Assembly: GCA_013368325.1 (NCBI GenBank)
Contig: JAACJK010000064.1
Location: 434,001-498,000, forward strand
Origin: Ephemerocybe angulata
Taxonomy: Eukaryota > Basidiomycota > Agaricomycetes > Agaricales > Psathyrellaceae
Length of the DNA stretch: 64,000 nt
Direction: 5' to 3'
Shown: positions 1 through 10,481 of the stretch, one piece after another
How positions within the stretch are numbered: the first letter of the stretch is position 1
Layout: the number at the start of each line of letters is the position of its first letter
Notes under the pieces: model-generated
Told to the model about the DNA's origin: nothing
Seen by the model: only the letters and a program-made list of their open reading frames with translations
Databases searched by the model: none
Position numbers and translations under genes: made by a program

Positions 1-1228
1 CGTTCTCGTCGTTCTCTTCCTGCTCATCGTATTGCTCGCCCTGGACATCGCGCTGCGCTTCCGCTTCGTGTCCATTCTCGCGATCGCCCGCGGGAGGGAG
101 AGGAGGGGCGTTCGCTTTGATGATGGCCGAGTAGTCTGGGCGTGTGCCGTCGAGGTAACTCAGCTCGTACTCTCCATCCTCGTCCTGGTTCTGCGCTTTC
201 GCTTTCTGCTGCACAATCTCGTGATAGGCAGCAGGTGGGCGGGGAGGGGCGGCCGATTGGACGTTGTCGAAGTTGCCGGGATTGTGGGGACCTGCTTCGG
301 CGGGGTAACGCTCCCCGTGCTTGTGCTGGGGGTAATGTTCCTCGTACTGGTCCTCGTAGCAACGCTCGTAGAATCGGCGGCGCCCGTCCAGTCGGGCTTC
401 TTGCAGTTGCCCAGCGGCCTCCATCGCGTCGTCATCGCTGTTCCGGCCAAACTCCCCTGTCTCCGCGTAGAACCGACCTAGGAGTTCCCGGCGCCTGGTT
501 TCGCTGGGGGTCTCGTCGAACTCCTCCTCCTCTTCGTCTTCGTCGTCCTCCTCGTCGTCGCCGTCGTCGCCCTTCTGCGACCTCGCATCGAGTTGGTCGA
601 GGAGTTCCGCGGTCGCGGCGGGCTTGGAAGTCGGGAAAAACCTGGCGTGGCTCGTTGAGGCGCTCGGTGCGGGAGGAGGCGCTTCCACTTCTTCGTCTTC
701 CGGATCCGCACGCTGCTTGCCCTTCCCCTTGTCCTTGTACCCGCTCCCAGTCGTAGCACGCGCCCCCCTCGAAGTCCTCGCTTTGGTGTGGTGGACCCGA
801 TCGCCGTTGGTGATGGCCGCGCGAGAGCGCTTGGGAAGGTCGGGCCAAGGCGCGTTGCGCGGGTTGTTGGTATAGATCAGGCACTTCCGTATGAACTCGT
901 TGTTGAGGGCAACGGGGTCGTCGCGGATGGCCGCGAGCACGGCGAACGCGGGGTGGGCGGTATTGGGGAAGCCGCGGGCAGGGTAGGCGCGGCCTTTGCC
1001 TTTGGGTTGCGGCTGAGTGGTGTGGTTGGAGGTGCTGGCGTTGAAGGTGGTGACCGATGGGTCATATGCGGAACCGCGGTTGAAGCGGGAGGGGAGGGGA
1101 AGGGGGCGAGCGGGGGCTTGGGTTGGGTGGGCCGCGGGGTTGTTGGAGTGGATTTCAGAGGAGGTCGGGTGGGTGTTGGAGGGTTGATGATGTCCTGCAT
1201 CTTCTTCTTGGTCGGTACGTCGAGACAT
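1..1228 (-). CDS. Acidic low-complexity protein, 3' end outside the window
   Basis: An uninterrupted frame of 409 codons runs from an ATG at 1228 to the left edge with no stop, so the C-terminus is missing. I do not recognise the family. Residues 1-70 are rich in Ser, Pro and Thr. A short helical-looking stretch around residues 100-120 (AAIRDDPVALNNEFIRKCLI) is the most protein-like part. A strongly acidic run of Asp and Glu follows near residues 205-220, and the rest is rich in Glu, Gln, Tyr and Arg. There is no signal peptide or membrane segment. The composition suggests a mostly disordered, perhaps nuclear, protein. I chose the start as the first ATG of this frame; upstream the sequence turns into repeat relics. 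No intron is needed. Several other frames are also open over this GC-rich stretch, but only this one avoids odd composition. Confidence 0.6.
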   Translation of the reverse strand, partial: MSRRTDQEEDAGHHQPSNTHPTSSEIHSNNPAAHPTQAPARPLPLPSRFNRGSAYDPSVTTFNASTSNHTTQPQPKGKGRAYPARGFPNTAHPAFAVLAAIRDDPVALNNEFIRKCLIYTNNPRNAPWPDLPKRSRAAITNGDRVHHTKARTSRGARATTGSGYKDKGKGKQRADPEDEEVEAPPPAPSASTSHARFFPTSKPAATAELLDQLDARSQKGDDGDDEEDDEDEEEEEFDETPSETRRRELLGRFYAETGEFGRNSDDDAMEAAGQLQEARLDGRRRFYERCYEDQYEEHYPQHKHGERYPAEAGPHNPGNFDNVQSAAPPRPPAAYHEIVQQKAKAQNQDEDGEYELSYLDGTRPDYSAIIKANAPPLPPAGDRENGHEAEAQRDVQGEQYDEQEENDEN

Positions 1229-1549
1229 TGCTGTCGATCTGGCTGGTTGGTTCGAGTTGTAGTGGTGGTAAGGTTGAGTGGCAATGTTGGTTTTGCTTTG
1301 TCGAGGTGTTCTTGTCGTGTGAGAAGGAAGAGGTCGTGGAGGTGGGGTTCTCTGAGCTGGATTTGGGGGTGGGCGGCTTGGGTTAGAAGGCGGGTGGACG
1401 GATGGGCGTTGGATGGTTGTGGTTGTGGTTGTGGTTTGGTAGAGAAAGGCGATTGAAGTCGGATAGGGGTGTGGGAACCCAGGAGCATTGAGCCATCACA
1501 AAATGTGCTGTGTTTGATCGCCGGACATACCGAATGGTCAAAGCAAGGT
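1229..1549. other. Intergenic, upstream of the left-edge gene
   Basis: This GC-rich stretch is the likely promoter region of the left-edge gene. Long minus-strand frames here are Thr/Pro-rich shadows. I see no independent gene. Confidence 0.5.
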
Positions 1550-1681
1550 CAGAGCTTTGTTGTCGGTTTCGAACAGACTTTCGACCTTGAACGGTGGTGT
1601 CTATGTATATACCCGAGGTTTGCACTTGTGCAAGCTCACTTGCACCTCGTGCGGATCTCTCGACCCCAGCCCAGATTCCGT
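1550..1681 (-). pseudogene. Relic A: 5' end of the HWV tandem family, start codon lost
   Basis: On the minus strand, 1640-1681 matches the 42-nt exon 1 of the tandem family (compare 3793-3834) and is followed by a GTGAGC donor. A TAG acceptor then leads into the first codons of exon 2 at about 1602-1550, encoding TPPFKVESLFETD as in the copy at 2723-3834. Homology stops there. The expected ATG is ACG at 1681-1679, so this piece cannot start in the family frame. Homology to relic B at 4.1 kb continues upstream to about 1890. This is a solo 5' end left by unequal recombination or deletion. Confidence 0.7.
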
Positions 1682-2010
1682 TGCAGCTTGAAGTTAGATA
1701 TAGCTACGCTCATTGAGGCCCCAGCTGCAGCCGCGTAGTCGAAGAGATATGGGTTCGTAGTATGCTGCATGCCCCCCTCGATTTCGCGTGTCAGTGCCCG
1801 TATCTGTCTTCTTAGGGAAATGGAGGGGTCCGCTTGGAGTCCGGCCAAAGAAGCGCCCAAGCACCCGCTTTGCATGCTGGCATCTATACCAGAATTAAGC
1901 CTTGTTTCTTCTTTGATTTTCGGACCAAGAGCCTAGACTCGGAGCTCACTGAGTAACACCACCTGCGAATTGGCCTTGGCTGGCGGCCGCGACGCTCTTT
2001 CCATCTCTGG

Positions 2011-2328
2011 TTAGCTTCTCCTAGTCATCTTTCTTCCCTTGCTCGATTTCCTCTTCTTCTTAAACATCTCGCTGACGTCCTTGTTGCCCAATGACACCAC
2101 GGCGACCGGAATGCAATTGGTCGTAATCCAGGGCATATTCGTATAATCCATCTGCGGATCGTCGCCCTTCGTCGCATAGACATAGAACCCCGTCAGCGCG
2201 ATATTTACCAGCACCAACGTGCGCCTCCATAAATGATTCGATCCAGGGAGAAAGGCGAGAACGGACAGGAGGGCGATCGTGACAGACAGGGGCGTTTGGA
2301 TGTTGGCGTTGGCTGGGGGGAGTAACAT
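2011..2328 (-). pseudogene. Truncated wax-synthase-like (MBOAT) gene, 5' part only
   Basis: The 105-residue frame from ATG 2328 aligns along its length with the first third of the acyltransferase at 6049-7531. Shared features are a Pro-rich start, two hydrophobic N-terminal segments, the motif YTNMPWIT (FTNMPWIT in the full copy) and KDVSEMFKKK. It then ends in a basic tail and a stop. The parts with the WHQ and second-His motifs are absent, and nothing downstream resembles them. It is best read as a truncated duplicate. A short expressed membrane protein cannot be excluded, because the frame itself is clean. Confidence 0.7.
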
Positions 2329-2722
2329 AGTGGTCTGACAAAACGCTGTGCGAAATGACTACCACAAGACATAGTCCGTGTGATGTCCATATTTAGGCGC
2401 CTGGCATCTTCCAAACGCCTCCTCTCGGCTCGGGCCTGGCTATCTGTCTGTTCTCTACACTTCAATTGTGTACTACTGCGGCTTCTTGACACATATTAGA
2501 CTGCGTAGGTTCGAGGGCCGGAGCCTCGGCTGGAAGTTTCGGGCTGCGATAGGGAAACTGCATTGGCGCATAAGCGCTCGATAAAGATCCCGCGATAGAT
2601 CAAAAAAGCAGCCCCCGTGGGGTACTAAAGCTGACTTGAAGTGGTATGATGCCATAAATACTGGGCCCCAAAGCACACATAGTATGTAGATATGAAGGGT
2701 GTTATGATAAGAAAGGCTAACC
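2329..2722. other. Intergenic, no gene seen
   Basis: This lies between the truncated acyltransferase start and the 3' end of the first tandem-family gene. No supported exon, repeat or RNA was found. Confidence 0.4.
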
Positions 2723-3834
2723 TCACCATGTAATCTTAAGGTTTAGTGAAAGGTTTCGATTGCTCCCGATGCATGGGTTTCTAATAAGTGGAGAGTCGTG
2801 AATGAGCGTTAAGTATACAGCATGTGTTATTAAAAGTAAAGTTAACAAACCTTGCCCGGAGAAAGTCGACATTGCAAGCTACTGCACTCTTCACTGGTGG
2901 TATACTTTCTGTCGCATGACATGATCCAACTATTCCAATCGTTAGGATATATGGTATGGTAAAGCTTCAAGAACACGGTCCACGTACGGAAACCTGATAA
3001 ACCTGTGGCGTGGATGAAGTTATACTTGATGCGCTGAGGTCTGGTCGTATCTTGTTTAGGACTCCAAGAGACTACCCCAGTCCACGATCCATCCATGACA
3101 TAGAATGACAACGTATACAAGCCGCCTTCAAACAACAAGTACTGTTAAGTCTTGAACTTTCCGAGAACGACGCCAAGAAACATACCTCGCAATATAAAGC
3201 GAACAACAATCGCGGTTGAGGTGAGCATCCGCTCAGTAAACATAGGAATGACGAAGGAGACCTTGCTTGCGGAGATCTGAGTACTATCTTCGAAAAGTGT
3301 TGGTGGAGACGCCGGGGTATCATGGAGGAGGCGATGTCGTTCTAAAGCCTGGAACAAACCATCGTTGCCGCGTTTGCAGCATGCGGAATCGATGCTATCT
3401 CGTGCAACTTGGGACAGTGGGCGTATGCACACTTGAAGCAGCTGTTCGAGTAGGGCAGGAAGTCGTTTAGAGTTCCGTATCTGCATGTTGGAAATGATCC
3501 AGTGGAAAGGTGTGTTGTCGTCCAGCCACTCGCTCTGTAAGATCTGCGAGAGGAGCTCTGTGGACCCTCCGCATAGCTTCAGGCTGTTACTGACAAGGTC
3601 TGATGCAATCTTTGGGTCATCTTCGGAGGATATGGCTGCGCATAGCAACGCGACGAAGCGAGCTCTGGCGGGGTGGTCGGTTTCGAACAAACTTTCGGCC
3701 TTGAACGGTGGTGTCTACCCAAGCGGATGGAAATCGATTGGGAATTGCTGCCGTGTCAGGCAATGTACGGCTGGATTTAGATTTAGACTCACCAGTGGCT
3801 CTTGAGAATTCCTAGATCCCACACCAGGTTCCAT
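2723..3834 (-). CDS. HWV tandem-family protein, copy 1 (unknown function)
   Basis: The five-exon model 3793-3834, 3186-3714, 2988-3125, 2851-2929 and 2723-2780 closes in frame to 281 aa. I do not recognise the family. The N-terminal half is helical, with a conserved LCGGSTELLSQILQ segment followed by TPFHWII, which resembles an ankyrin helix turn, and then a PMFTERML motif. The C-terminal half is beta-like, starting GGLYTLSFYV. There is no signal peptide or membrane segment. Exon 1 encodes only 14 residues (MEPGVG...). Intron positions match copy 2 at 4658-5756, which supports the chain; exons 1-4 of both copies total 788 nt. Neighbours are a relic, another copy and acyltransferase-like genes, all on this strand. 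The function may involve protein interaction, by inference only. Confidence 0.72.
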
Positions 3835-4019
3835 TGTAGCAAGCTGTATCTGCACTTGATTCGAGACCCGTGGGCCACCTACAGTCGTCAAGTAAGATCA
3901 AGTCGAAGTCGAAGAGGTACGATCGTAGAAGGGCCATGACAGGCTGCACGCTCGTTATTACTTCTAGCAAGCCCGCATCTGTCCTTTTAGGGCCATGCAG
4001 GTCTGTGCGCTGAGCGAAC
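3835..4019. other. Promoter region of HWV copy 1
   Basis: Short upstream region of copy 1. It joins sequence homologous to the other copies. Confidence 0.4.
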
Positions 4020-4136
4020 GGGACCGGCACCGGCCACCAGACACTTTCGACTACTTTCGGCCTTCGGTGGTGTAGGGTGGTATCTACTACTCACCTGCAT
4101 CTTGTGCGGATCTCTCGACCCCAGCCCGGTTTTCAT
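4020..4136 (-). pseudogene. Relic B: 5' end of the HWV family with intact exon 1
   Basis: Minus-strand 4095-4136 is a 42-nt exon 1 with ATG (MKTGLGSRD...), followed by a GTGAGT donor. Then comes a short degenerate piece that recalls the start of exon 2, after which homology is lost. Upstream sequence to about 4360 is homologous to that of relic A (1690-1890). That homology includes a shared AAGCGCCCAAGC element about 165 nt before the start codon. It is a second solo 5' end of the family. Confidence 0.7.
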
Positions 4137-4657
4137 TGTAACTGGAAGTTAGAAATAGCTACGGATGACGTTGAGGCCCAAGCTGCACCCGCGTTGTCGA
4201 CGAGATAGGCGTTCAAAAAAGGGGGATAGCATGCCGCATGCCCCCCTCAATTCGGACTCCGGGGCCCAGCCACTGCTCAGGGCTGCCGCCAGTCAAATAA
4301 GCGCCCAAGCCCCCGCTCTGCGTGCTGGCATCAACTAGCCTGTATGGTTGTTGTGAAAACAAAACGCAAAGCTTAACATGCCAATGGGCTACACCAATAT
4401 TGAGTATCTGGTTTTTATTTGATTTTTGGGCTAAGAGCCTGGCGCCTAGTGCTCCAACCCATGGTTCTGCTAAGATGGTAGGAATACTATATGATTATCT
4501 CATTTTTATAGAATAGAGGTTTGGTGTCAGGAAATTAAATTAGATCTTATTACCAACAGTCAAAGGTCTGACGATGAGCACAACCGGGTACAACCTGGTA
4601 ATATCGAAGATGACACTACATAATACTAGTACCGCCCGGAGCTTCGGTGCCTAGCGA
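4137..4657. other. Intergenic, relic promoter then unique sequence
   Basis: Sequence to about 4360 is the promoter-like block shared with relic A. From about 4360 to 4657 it is AT-richer and I see no gene. Confidence 0.4.
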
Positions 4658-5756
4658 TCAGAAGACTGTGAAGTTCATTTCTAAGGAGAGCTTTCGATCG
4701 CTCCCGATATGCGGGTTTCTACAGGTACGCAAACAGTGAGTCATCTGAAAGGCTTCACGAATGAGTGCACAGTGCCCCACCTTGCCCGCAAAAAGTCGAC
4801 TGGGAAGGTTGCTGAATCGTACTGGAAGACGGAAGCTACGTTGCATGAGCCTAGTGCAGAATTAGGAATCGGCGTAAGAGGGTTACGGCGGGTCTCTACG
4901 TACCGGAAAGACCATCTGTGGCACTTTTGAAGACCAATGAGACCCACGTAGGCCTTCGTACCTTCAACACGTCGCCCGGACGGGGGGAGAATACAAGGAT
5001 TGCTGTCCAGCCATCTACTTTGGAGTGGAACGATAAGGTATACAGTTCACCTAGAGAGGAGTAAGTTTCCGTATTACTCGAGTACAGGTGCTACTCCGCG
5101 GTGGAGAGCTGACCTTGCATTATGAAGCGTGTTTGAAGGACCCCTGACATGAGCATCCGGTCAGGAAACATGGGGATGATAAAGCTCATTGAGCGCGAAG
5201 GGGTAATTTCAACTATGTCTTCGAACGAGGGGCTACCACTGCTGAGACGCTTCTCTATCAAACGAAATAAGGTGTTGTCGTCCCTCTGGCAGCAGGCCGC
5301 GTAAATACTATCCCGAGCCACCTGCGTCAGCGGGGACCCACAGGAGTCGAGTAGCTCTTCAACTAAGGGCGGGAGGGATTTATGCTTCGTGGTCTGTATG
5401 TTGGAGACAACCCAGTGCAGCGGTGTGCTGCCGATAAGCCAGGTTGACTGTAAAACCTTCGAGAGGAGGTCCTTGTCTCCCCCACATATAGCCATGCAGT
5501 CGCGAATGAGGTTCGATGCCGCCCCAGGGCTGTCGGAATACACAGCTGCGCAGAATAGGGCGACGAAGCGAGATCGAACAGGATTGTCGGGGCTGGATAA
5601 ATCAGTAACGTTAAATGAAGCCATCTGCTCGGATAGACGCAATCGATGGGATCCTGGATGAGAAAGACTGAGCGCCATGCAGCAAGATGGGCTCACCTTC
5701 TCAGCATCTGCTCTCAATCCAATTCCATTAGACCGTCGAGGATCTACCGTCGTCAT
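4658..5756 (-). CDS. HWV tandem-family protein, copy 2 (unknown function)
   Basis: Exons 5697-5756, 5114-5624, 4904-5050, 4781-4850 and 4658-4718 give 282 aa in frame. Donors are standard (GTGAGC, GTCAGC, GTACGT, GTGGGG). Motifs are CGG at residues 67-69, TPLHWVV at 87-93, a conserved acidic/Cys pair before PMFPDRML, and a beta-rich second half that starts GELYTLSF. The last exon encodes RNPHIGSDRK and ends NFTVF. Intron 1 is itself open in frame, so a longer protein with intron 1 retained is possible. The function is unknown. An AAGCGCCCAA element lies about 175 nt upstream of the start, as in both relics. Confidence 0.75.
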
Positions 5757-6048
5757 GATCCAGCTACGGACTAGGCAATTGTCACGAATCTGGTTCAAGT
5801 CGAAGGGGGAGGTGGGAAGGAAGGTATCCTGCTGGAAAGGAAGCCCATTGCTTGTCGGAGTTTGGGCGGTGTATATCCTTGTGGACACCCTGGGTCCGTG
5901 CACCGGCCAAACATAACTGATAAGCGCTTAAGCGCCCAACCTGTTGAACTCCCTTTTGGTCATCACCCCGTGTCATCATCCTGTGTGAACGCAATGGCGT
6001 CATTATCATGGATTTGGTATCATATATAACGCATCCTGTCTCTAATCT

Positions 6049-7531
6049 TCACTCTACTGCAAGCTGCGATCTCGCAAACTTTGCAAGCTCAGCAACCCCG
6101 GGCACATTACCAACCATCAACGTCACTCCATGTTCACTGGCGGTCCCAGTGAAAAGAGGGAGTGTGACAGTGAACCAAGTTCCGACCCAAATGTACCCTA
6201 CTGTAGCCCTGATGCTAGGCGATGTGAGGCATGTATGGACGAGTTTGAGCAGCGTGACGTCCTTTGGTTTCGGCTGGCACGCTTTCAGTCCCCTTGCCGC
6301 GTTACCGGAAGCATCGCGCGAGGGTGGAGATGCGATTTCGTCCTGGATTATACCCTCCAAGCGCAGAGTAATCTTGTGAAGAACCCAAGACACGATGTCT
6401 TCGGCGACGATCGCGCAAGCCTGAAGGACAAAGAACTTGTAGCTGCCTCCCTTCTCCCAGATCGACCCCTGTCCTGGGGCAAAGGAGGCATATGCCGGGA
6501 ACAGAAGAGCATATTCGCCAAAGAGGTGAAATAGGCCAGAGAGAAAGAAGGCCGTAAAAAGCTTGAATTTCCCTCTGAGTTCCGCCTTCATCGTGCCGCG
6601 GGGTGCTTGGAGGAACGACTGAGGTAGGACGAGCGACGCGATTCTGTTCGTATGACCAGTCGCCGACTGATAAGATGCAAACGGTGAGCTAAGATTGAAG
6701 ACGAAGAAAAGTAAATGGATAACATACAACTCTCAGCAGCTGATGCCAGGCACGCCTCCATGATTCGTGCACGCTGGTTGCGTCCTTCGCATTCCCAAAA
6801 AGTGGGGTATCCCATTCCTCCAACGGCGCGCCTAGTGCGAAGACAACCATAGTGGCCAGTACAACATGCAAGATGTTAAGCACGGAGCCCAGGACAAGGA
6901 TCTGTCCGAGAACAGTCGGTCGGAGCCACCAGGGCTGCTCGCTGACGGTCAGAGTCGCATTTGGCCGGAAAATTGGGTTGAGCTGCATGAGAAAGCCTCC
7001 AACAGTGTAGCACAACAGGGATCGAACGAGTGAGGGAATTTGTTGGTAAAGAAGGAAGTCAAGTCGTGGGTTGGTCGAGGAATTCTTGGAGGGTGTGCGG
7101 TGGGGAAGATATGCAGTGGGTTCGTGCTCCCAACCGATGCCCCTGGAAGACGCGTAGAGATCGAAGGCCCATTTGAATCGGGTGAAAAACGGGGCGGAAA
7201 CGACGCTCTCTCCTTTTTCAATGCCTTTCTTTGGTTTCCGTCCCATTTCCTTCTTTCTGAATACTTCGCTGACGTCCTGTTTGCCCGATGTCCAAACGAT
7301 GTTGGCTACCGCTAGCCAGTTGAGGGTGATCCAGGGCATGTTGGTGAAGTCCATCTGGAGGTCCTCGTTTCTCGTGGCATAGACACAGTAGACGGTCACC
7401 GCCGTAAGTACCAGGAACACCGTGTGCTTCAATAAAGGTCTTGACCCTGGCAAGAGGGAGAGGACAAAAAGGAGGGTGATGAGGGCAAAGAGAGGGGGTT
7501 GGAGAATAGCGTTAACTGGGGGACGGGCCAT
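6049..7531 (-). CDS. Wax-synthase-like membrane-bound O-acyltransferase
   Basis: Two exons (6728-7531 and 6049-6666) joined at GTT|GTATGT...CAG give 473 aa. Family features are two N-terminal membrane helices, FTNMPWIT near residue 70, then PLFGN followed by the His-containing SWRRAWHQLLR. The second conserved His is in the membrane segment FFLSGLFHLFGEY, and several more hydrophobic helices reach the C-terminus. Fungal relatives transfer acyl groups from acyl-CoA to alcohols or terpenoids in internal membranes; the substrate here cannot be told. There is no terpene synthase or P450 nearby, so this is not an obvious metabolite cluster. It is the only complete acyltransferase in the left block, lying between tandem-family copies. 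A truncated copy is at 2011-2328 and a third at 29140-30444. Confidence 0.82.
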
Positions 7532-8245
7532 TGCGGCGGGTTTGGAAGCTGAGAAAAAAACGAAGGTAAGGCATGGCTTTTAAGATGCTTTCCGAGTCGT
7601 GTAGGCGTTGTGTAGTCGCCCGAAGCCCGGACCACTCAGGTCTCCTGCTCTCGGACTCTGGCCCGGCCCTGCATCTGATTGAATCTAGAATGTGGAGTGC
7701 CGGCGGTGCGTTTTACCCTCGAAACGAGATATCCTCTCAAGTGCCATATGTTTTTTTCGCCTGCGGTATAAGCGCCGAATCGCCTCACGACTCAAGGTAA
7801 GCTTCAAACCCTTGATAGTACGCCCCTGTGATGTTTTCTGCTTGACCCTCCAGAGAGCTGAGCATGGGCACACAGGATCTGCATCACACTCATGCCAAAT
7901 GGCCTTTGTCGGACACTCCAGTCGCGCAAACCAGACTCCAGGATGTAATCTAGAACTCCCGATGCATCAGTATCGCAGGCATCAGAAATAGTCGCTGGGC
8001 ACTTACATCAAGATCATGAAGATAGAGAGTCCTCATAACGCCGTGAAGCATATGGCAGAGTTATGGCAGGTTATGGCAGAGCTTTTAGTGAGCCCCGCAT
8101 CAGTCTCAAACTCGCCGAAGGGTTCCAATCGCTAAATACCCGTAGCCGATGTAGAGCCCGGCGGTGTTTGAGGTTGTAGGTAGAATAAAGCACGTCACAG
8201 ACTTGCAAATCGTTTGGACTAGTCACGGCTGCGACGCGGCATCCC
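7532..8245. other. Intergenic, upstream of the acyltransferase gene
   Basis: About 0.7 kb with no supported exon. A short direct repeat of a TTATGGCAGAG-like unit lies near 8050-8080. Confidence 0.4.
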
Positions 8246-8497
8246 CTAATTCCAGCAAGACTCTCCGTAGCTTCGATCTATTCCGGTTGTGCTCTTGGGA
8301 GAGTGTGAAACCTCCGGTTTAGCGTATCCGTCCGTATAACCTGGAAAGTTGCTGGAAAGAGCAAATCTAACATGAGTTCGGCCTTGGCAAATGATTGCAC
8401 TATCAAACACCGTGTAGGTTAAGGCAATACGGACCTCTGTTACCACGAGCATCCGTTCAGACAACATGGATATGGACGAAAGGGACAACATAATCAA
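8246..8497 (-). pseudogene. HWV family fragment (copy 3)
   Basis: The minus-strand frame contains MLSERMLVVTEVRI, which matches the end of family exon 2 (PMFTERML... in copy 1), then degenerate sequence resembling exon 3. No CGG/HWV region or exon 1 is recognisable upstream. I read it as a decayed fragment. The similarity is short, so confidence is moderate. Confidence 0.5.
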
Positions 8498-9046
8498 CTG
8501 ACCAAAGAGATGATCATCGCATATTATTGGGGCAGGGGATCTACTGACAATTTAGGTCGTGCTCTGGGAAATGGTGCATCCCCGACTCACATTCTATAGT
8601 TTCGCCCACTCGACGCATCCTAGTTTCAACAGAATGCGGAGAGTGTCCTGTTGTCTTGACCTGGTGATGGCTCAGGCCATTCTTAAAGTAGCGACGCCGG
8701 TTCAAAGCGAAGAGATCGCATCCAAGGAAGGGAACTCAACGGAGATGTCCTTCTCCTTTCTTGTCGCGGTGTGCGGGTCTCTGTGGATGTGAGGCAGTGT
8801 AGTCATTGTGTCTATGCACCTACCAAGCAAACAGCCGGCTAGCAGGCAAAGCAAGCCCAAAGATGGGAAAATATGGATATTGGAAAACCCTTCAGGCCTC
8901 AGGCCTCAGGGTTCATCGATGCTGGGCAACCAAGTGATGGGCACATAGCACTCCCTCTGGCTATGTTGCATGTACCTTCCAGGCGGTCGATTGATAGACC
9001 TGATGCGCACGGAGCTGTTGCTTGAACAGACGGTCACTACATGCGC
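8498..9046. other. Intergenic, no gene seen
   Basis: About 0.55 kb. A small tandem duplication of CAGGCCT lies near 8890-8905. Nothing else is supported. Confidence 0.35.
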
Positions 9047-10177
9047 CACCATTCCCCGAAATTAATGCATCCTGAGAGTTTTCTATTGCGACCAATGTAA
9101 GGGTTTCTAGGATTCGAAAAACTGTGAGCAAACCGGTAGGTGTGCCATGAGGGACGAGTTGGCATACCTCGTTCTCAAGGAGTCAACAGTGTAAGAAACT
9201 GAATTATCAACCGGCCAGAGAGCGTTTGACATTTTCGTTCTGGCCGCTATCCAAGCAATCAGAACCATCGTATCATACAGGACCAATGCGCTCAATTTAC
9301 GCACAATATAATCCAAAAAAAAACTGCCCCTGGCGTGCTTGAAGCCAATATAGAGGTAGCGGGGTCGTTTTTCATGCGATTTCCTCGCCGGGTCCCAGGA
9401 GAGCCGTGCAATCCAGCTTCCATTGGAAGAGAACGACAGGGTAAATAAAACGCCTTGAAGCGAGGTTCAGTCTCATGATTTCAAGGCCAGGGCAGAAGTC
9501 AACACACCTCGCAGGATAAAGCGAACGCTCAACGCATTTGACATGGAGAATTCGATCCGAAAACATTGGAATGGCGAAGAAGACCTTAGATTTGGTAGCG
9601 ATTTGCACTATGTCTTCGAAGACTGCGGAATCATTTGGAGGATTGTTTCGGAGGAGCAGGTGCTTTTCGATTGTCTGGAATAAAGGATTATTGTCTTCCT
9701 GGCGACAGCCATCTTCGATGCTACTTTTGGCCAGCTCGGACAGGGGTGGTGAGCAGGAGTCCAATAGCGCTTTGAGTAAGGCAGGGAGATGTGAGTGGCT
9801 CGTCTTCCGTGTGTTGGTGACGACCCAATGGAGTGGTGTGTTGTCGTCTAGCCATCTGTCCTGCAAGATATTTGAGACTCAGAGCTCTGAGGACCCTCCG
9901 CACAGTATCAAGCAGTCGCGAACGAGAGCGGATGCGACTTCAGCGTCATCGTCAGAGTAGATGGCTTCGCAGAACAATGAAACGAAGCGGCACCGAACCG
10001 GGTGGTCGGCTTCGAACAAGTTGGTGACCGTGAACTTTAGCATCTAGCGCCCGGGACAGTGGGAGATCGATGGGAGATTGTCAGCAACCGGGCTGGACAA
10101 GGATTAGTTGAATGCAGCTTGCGAGAACTCACCGGCGCGTCTGGACTGCTCTTCTTCAATCCAGCCCCAGGTTCCAT
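9047..10177 (-). pseudogene. HWV family pseudogene (copy 4): in-frame stop and frameshift
   Basis: The gene layout is still visible: exon 1 10133-10177 (MEPGAGLKK...), exon 2 9508-10043, a fused exon 3/4 9168-9453, and a last exon 9047-9106 with RNPYIGRNRK. Two lesions break it. A TGA at 9881-9879 interrupts the CGG..LLS..ILQ helix. Near 9535-9540, just after the PMFSDRIL motif, one extra base shifts the frame: exon 2 is 3n+2 long here but 3n+1 in copies 1, 2 and 5. After the stop the frame reopens with TPLHWVV. A non-standard product starting downstream is conceivable but would also meet the frameshift. Confidence 0.75.
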
Positions 10178-10481
10178 TGCGGGCATGTAATTGAGGTTCA
10201 GGCCTATAGTTACGAGGCGAGGATACCACCAGTTAAGCTAGTTAAGGCCAGCGTTCAACTCGGAGGAGAGTGTCACAAGGAGTCGCACGATCCTCTTTGC
10301 TTATCGTTACCCCGTGTCTAGCTTTATAAGGACACCCATTCCCCGAGTGCTCCATCATGGCAAGGTTGGAGTTTGCTTACACAGTGGCATGGAATCACTA
10401 CAAATCTCAGCCAAAGTGCGGAACGTCTACAAGACCAGATCGGAAGAAAGCCCCATTCAGAGGATATCTCTGTATCGCATG
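10178..10481. other. Intergenic, no gene seen
   Basis: About 0.3 kb between the 3' end of copy 5 and the 5' end of pseudogene copy 4. Confidence 0.4.

Noticed and set aside
3145..3690. Ankyrin-repeat protein call for the tandem family
   Set aside because: TPLHWV recalls an ankyrin helix turn, but I see only one such unit and no following GADVN-like repeat, so the name would mislead.
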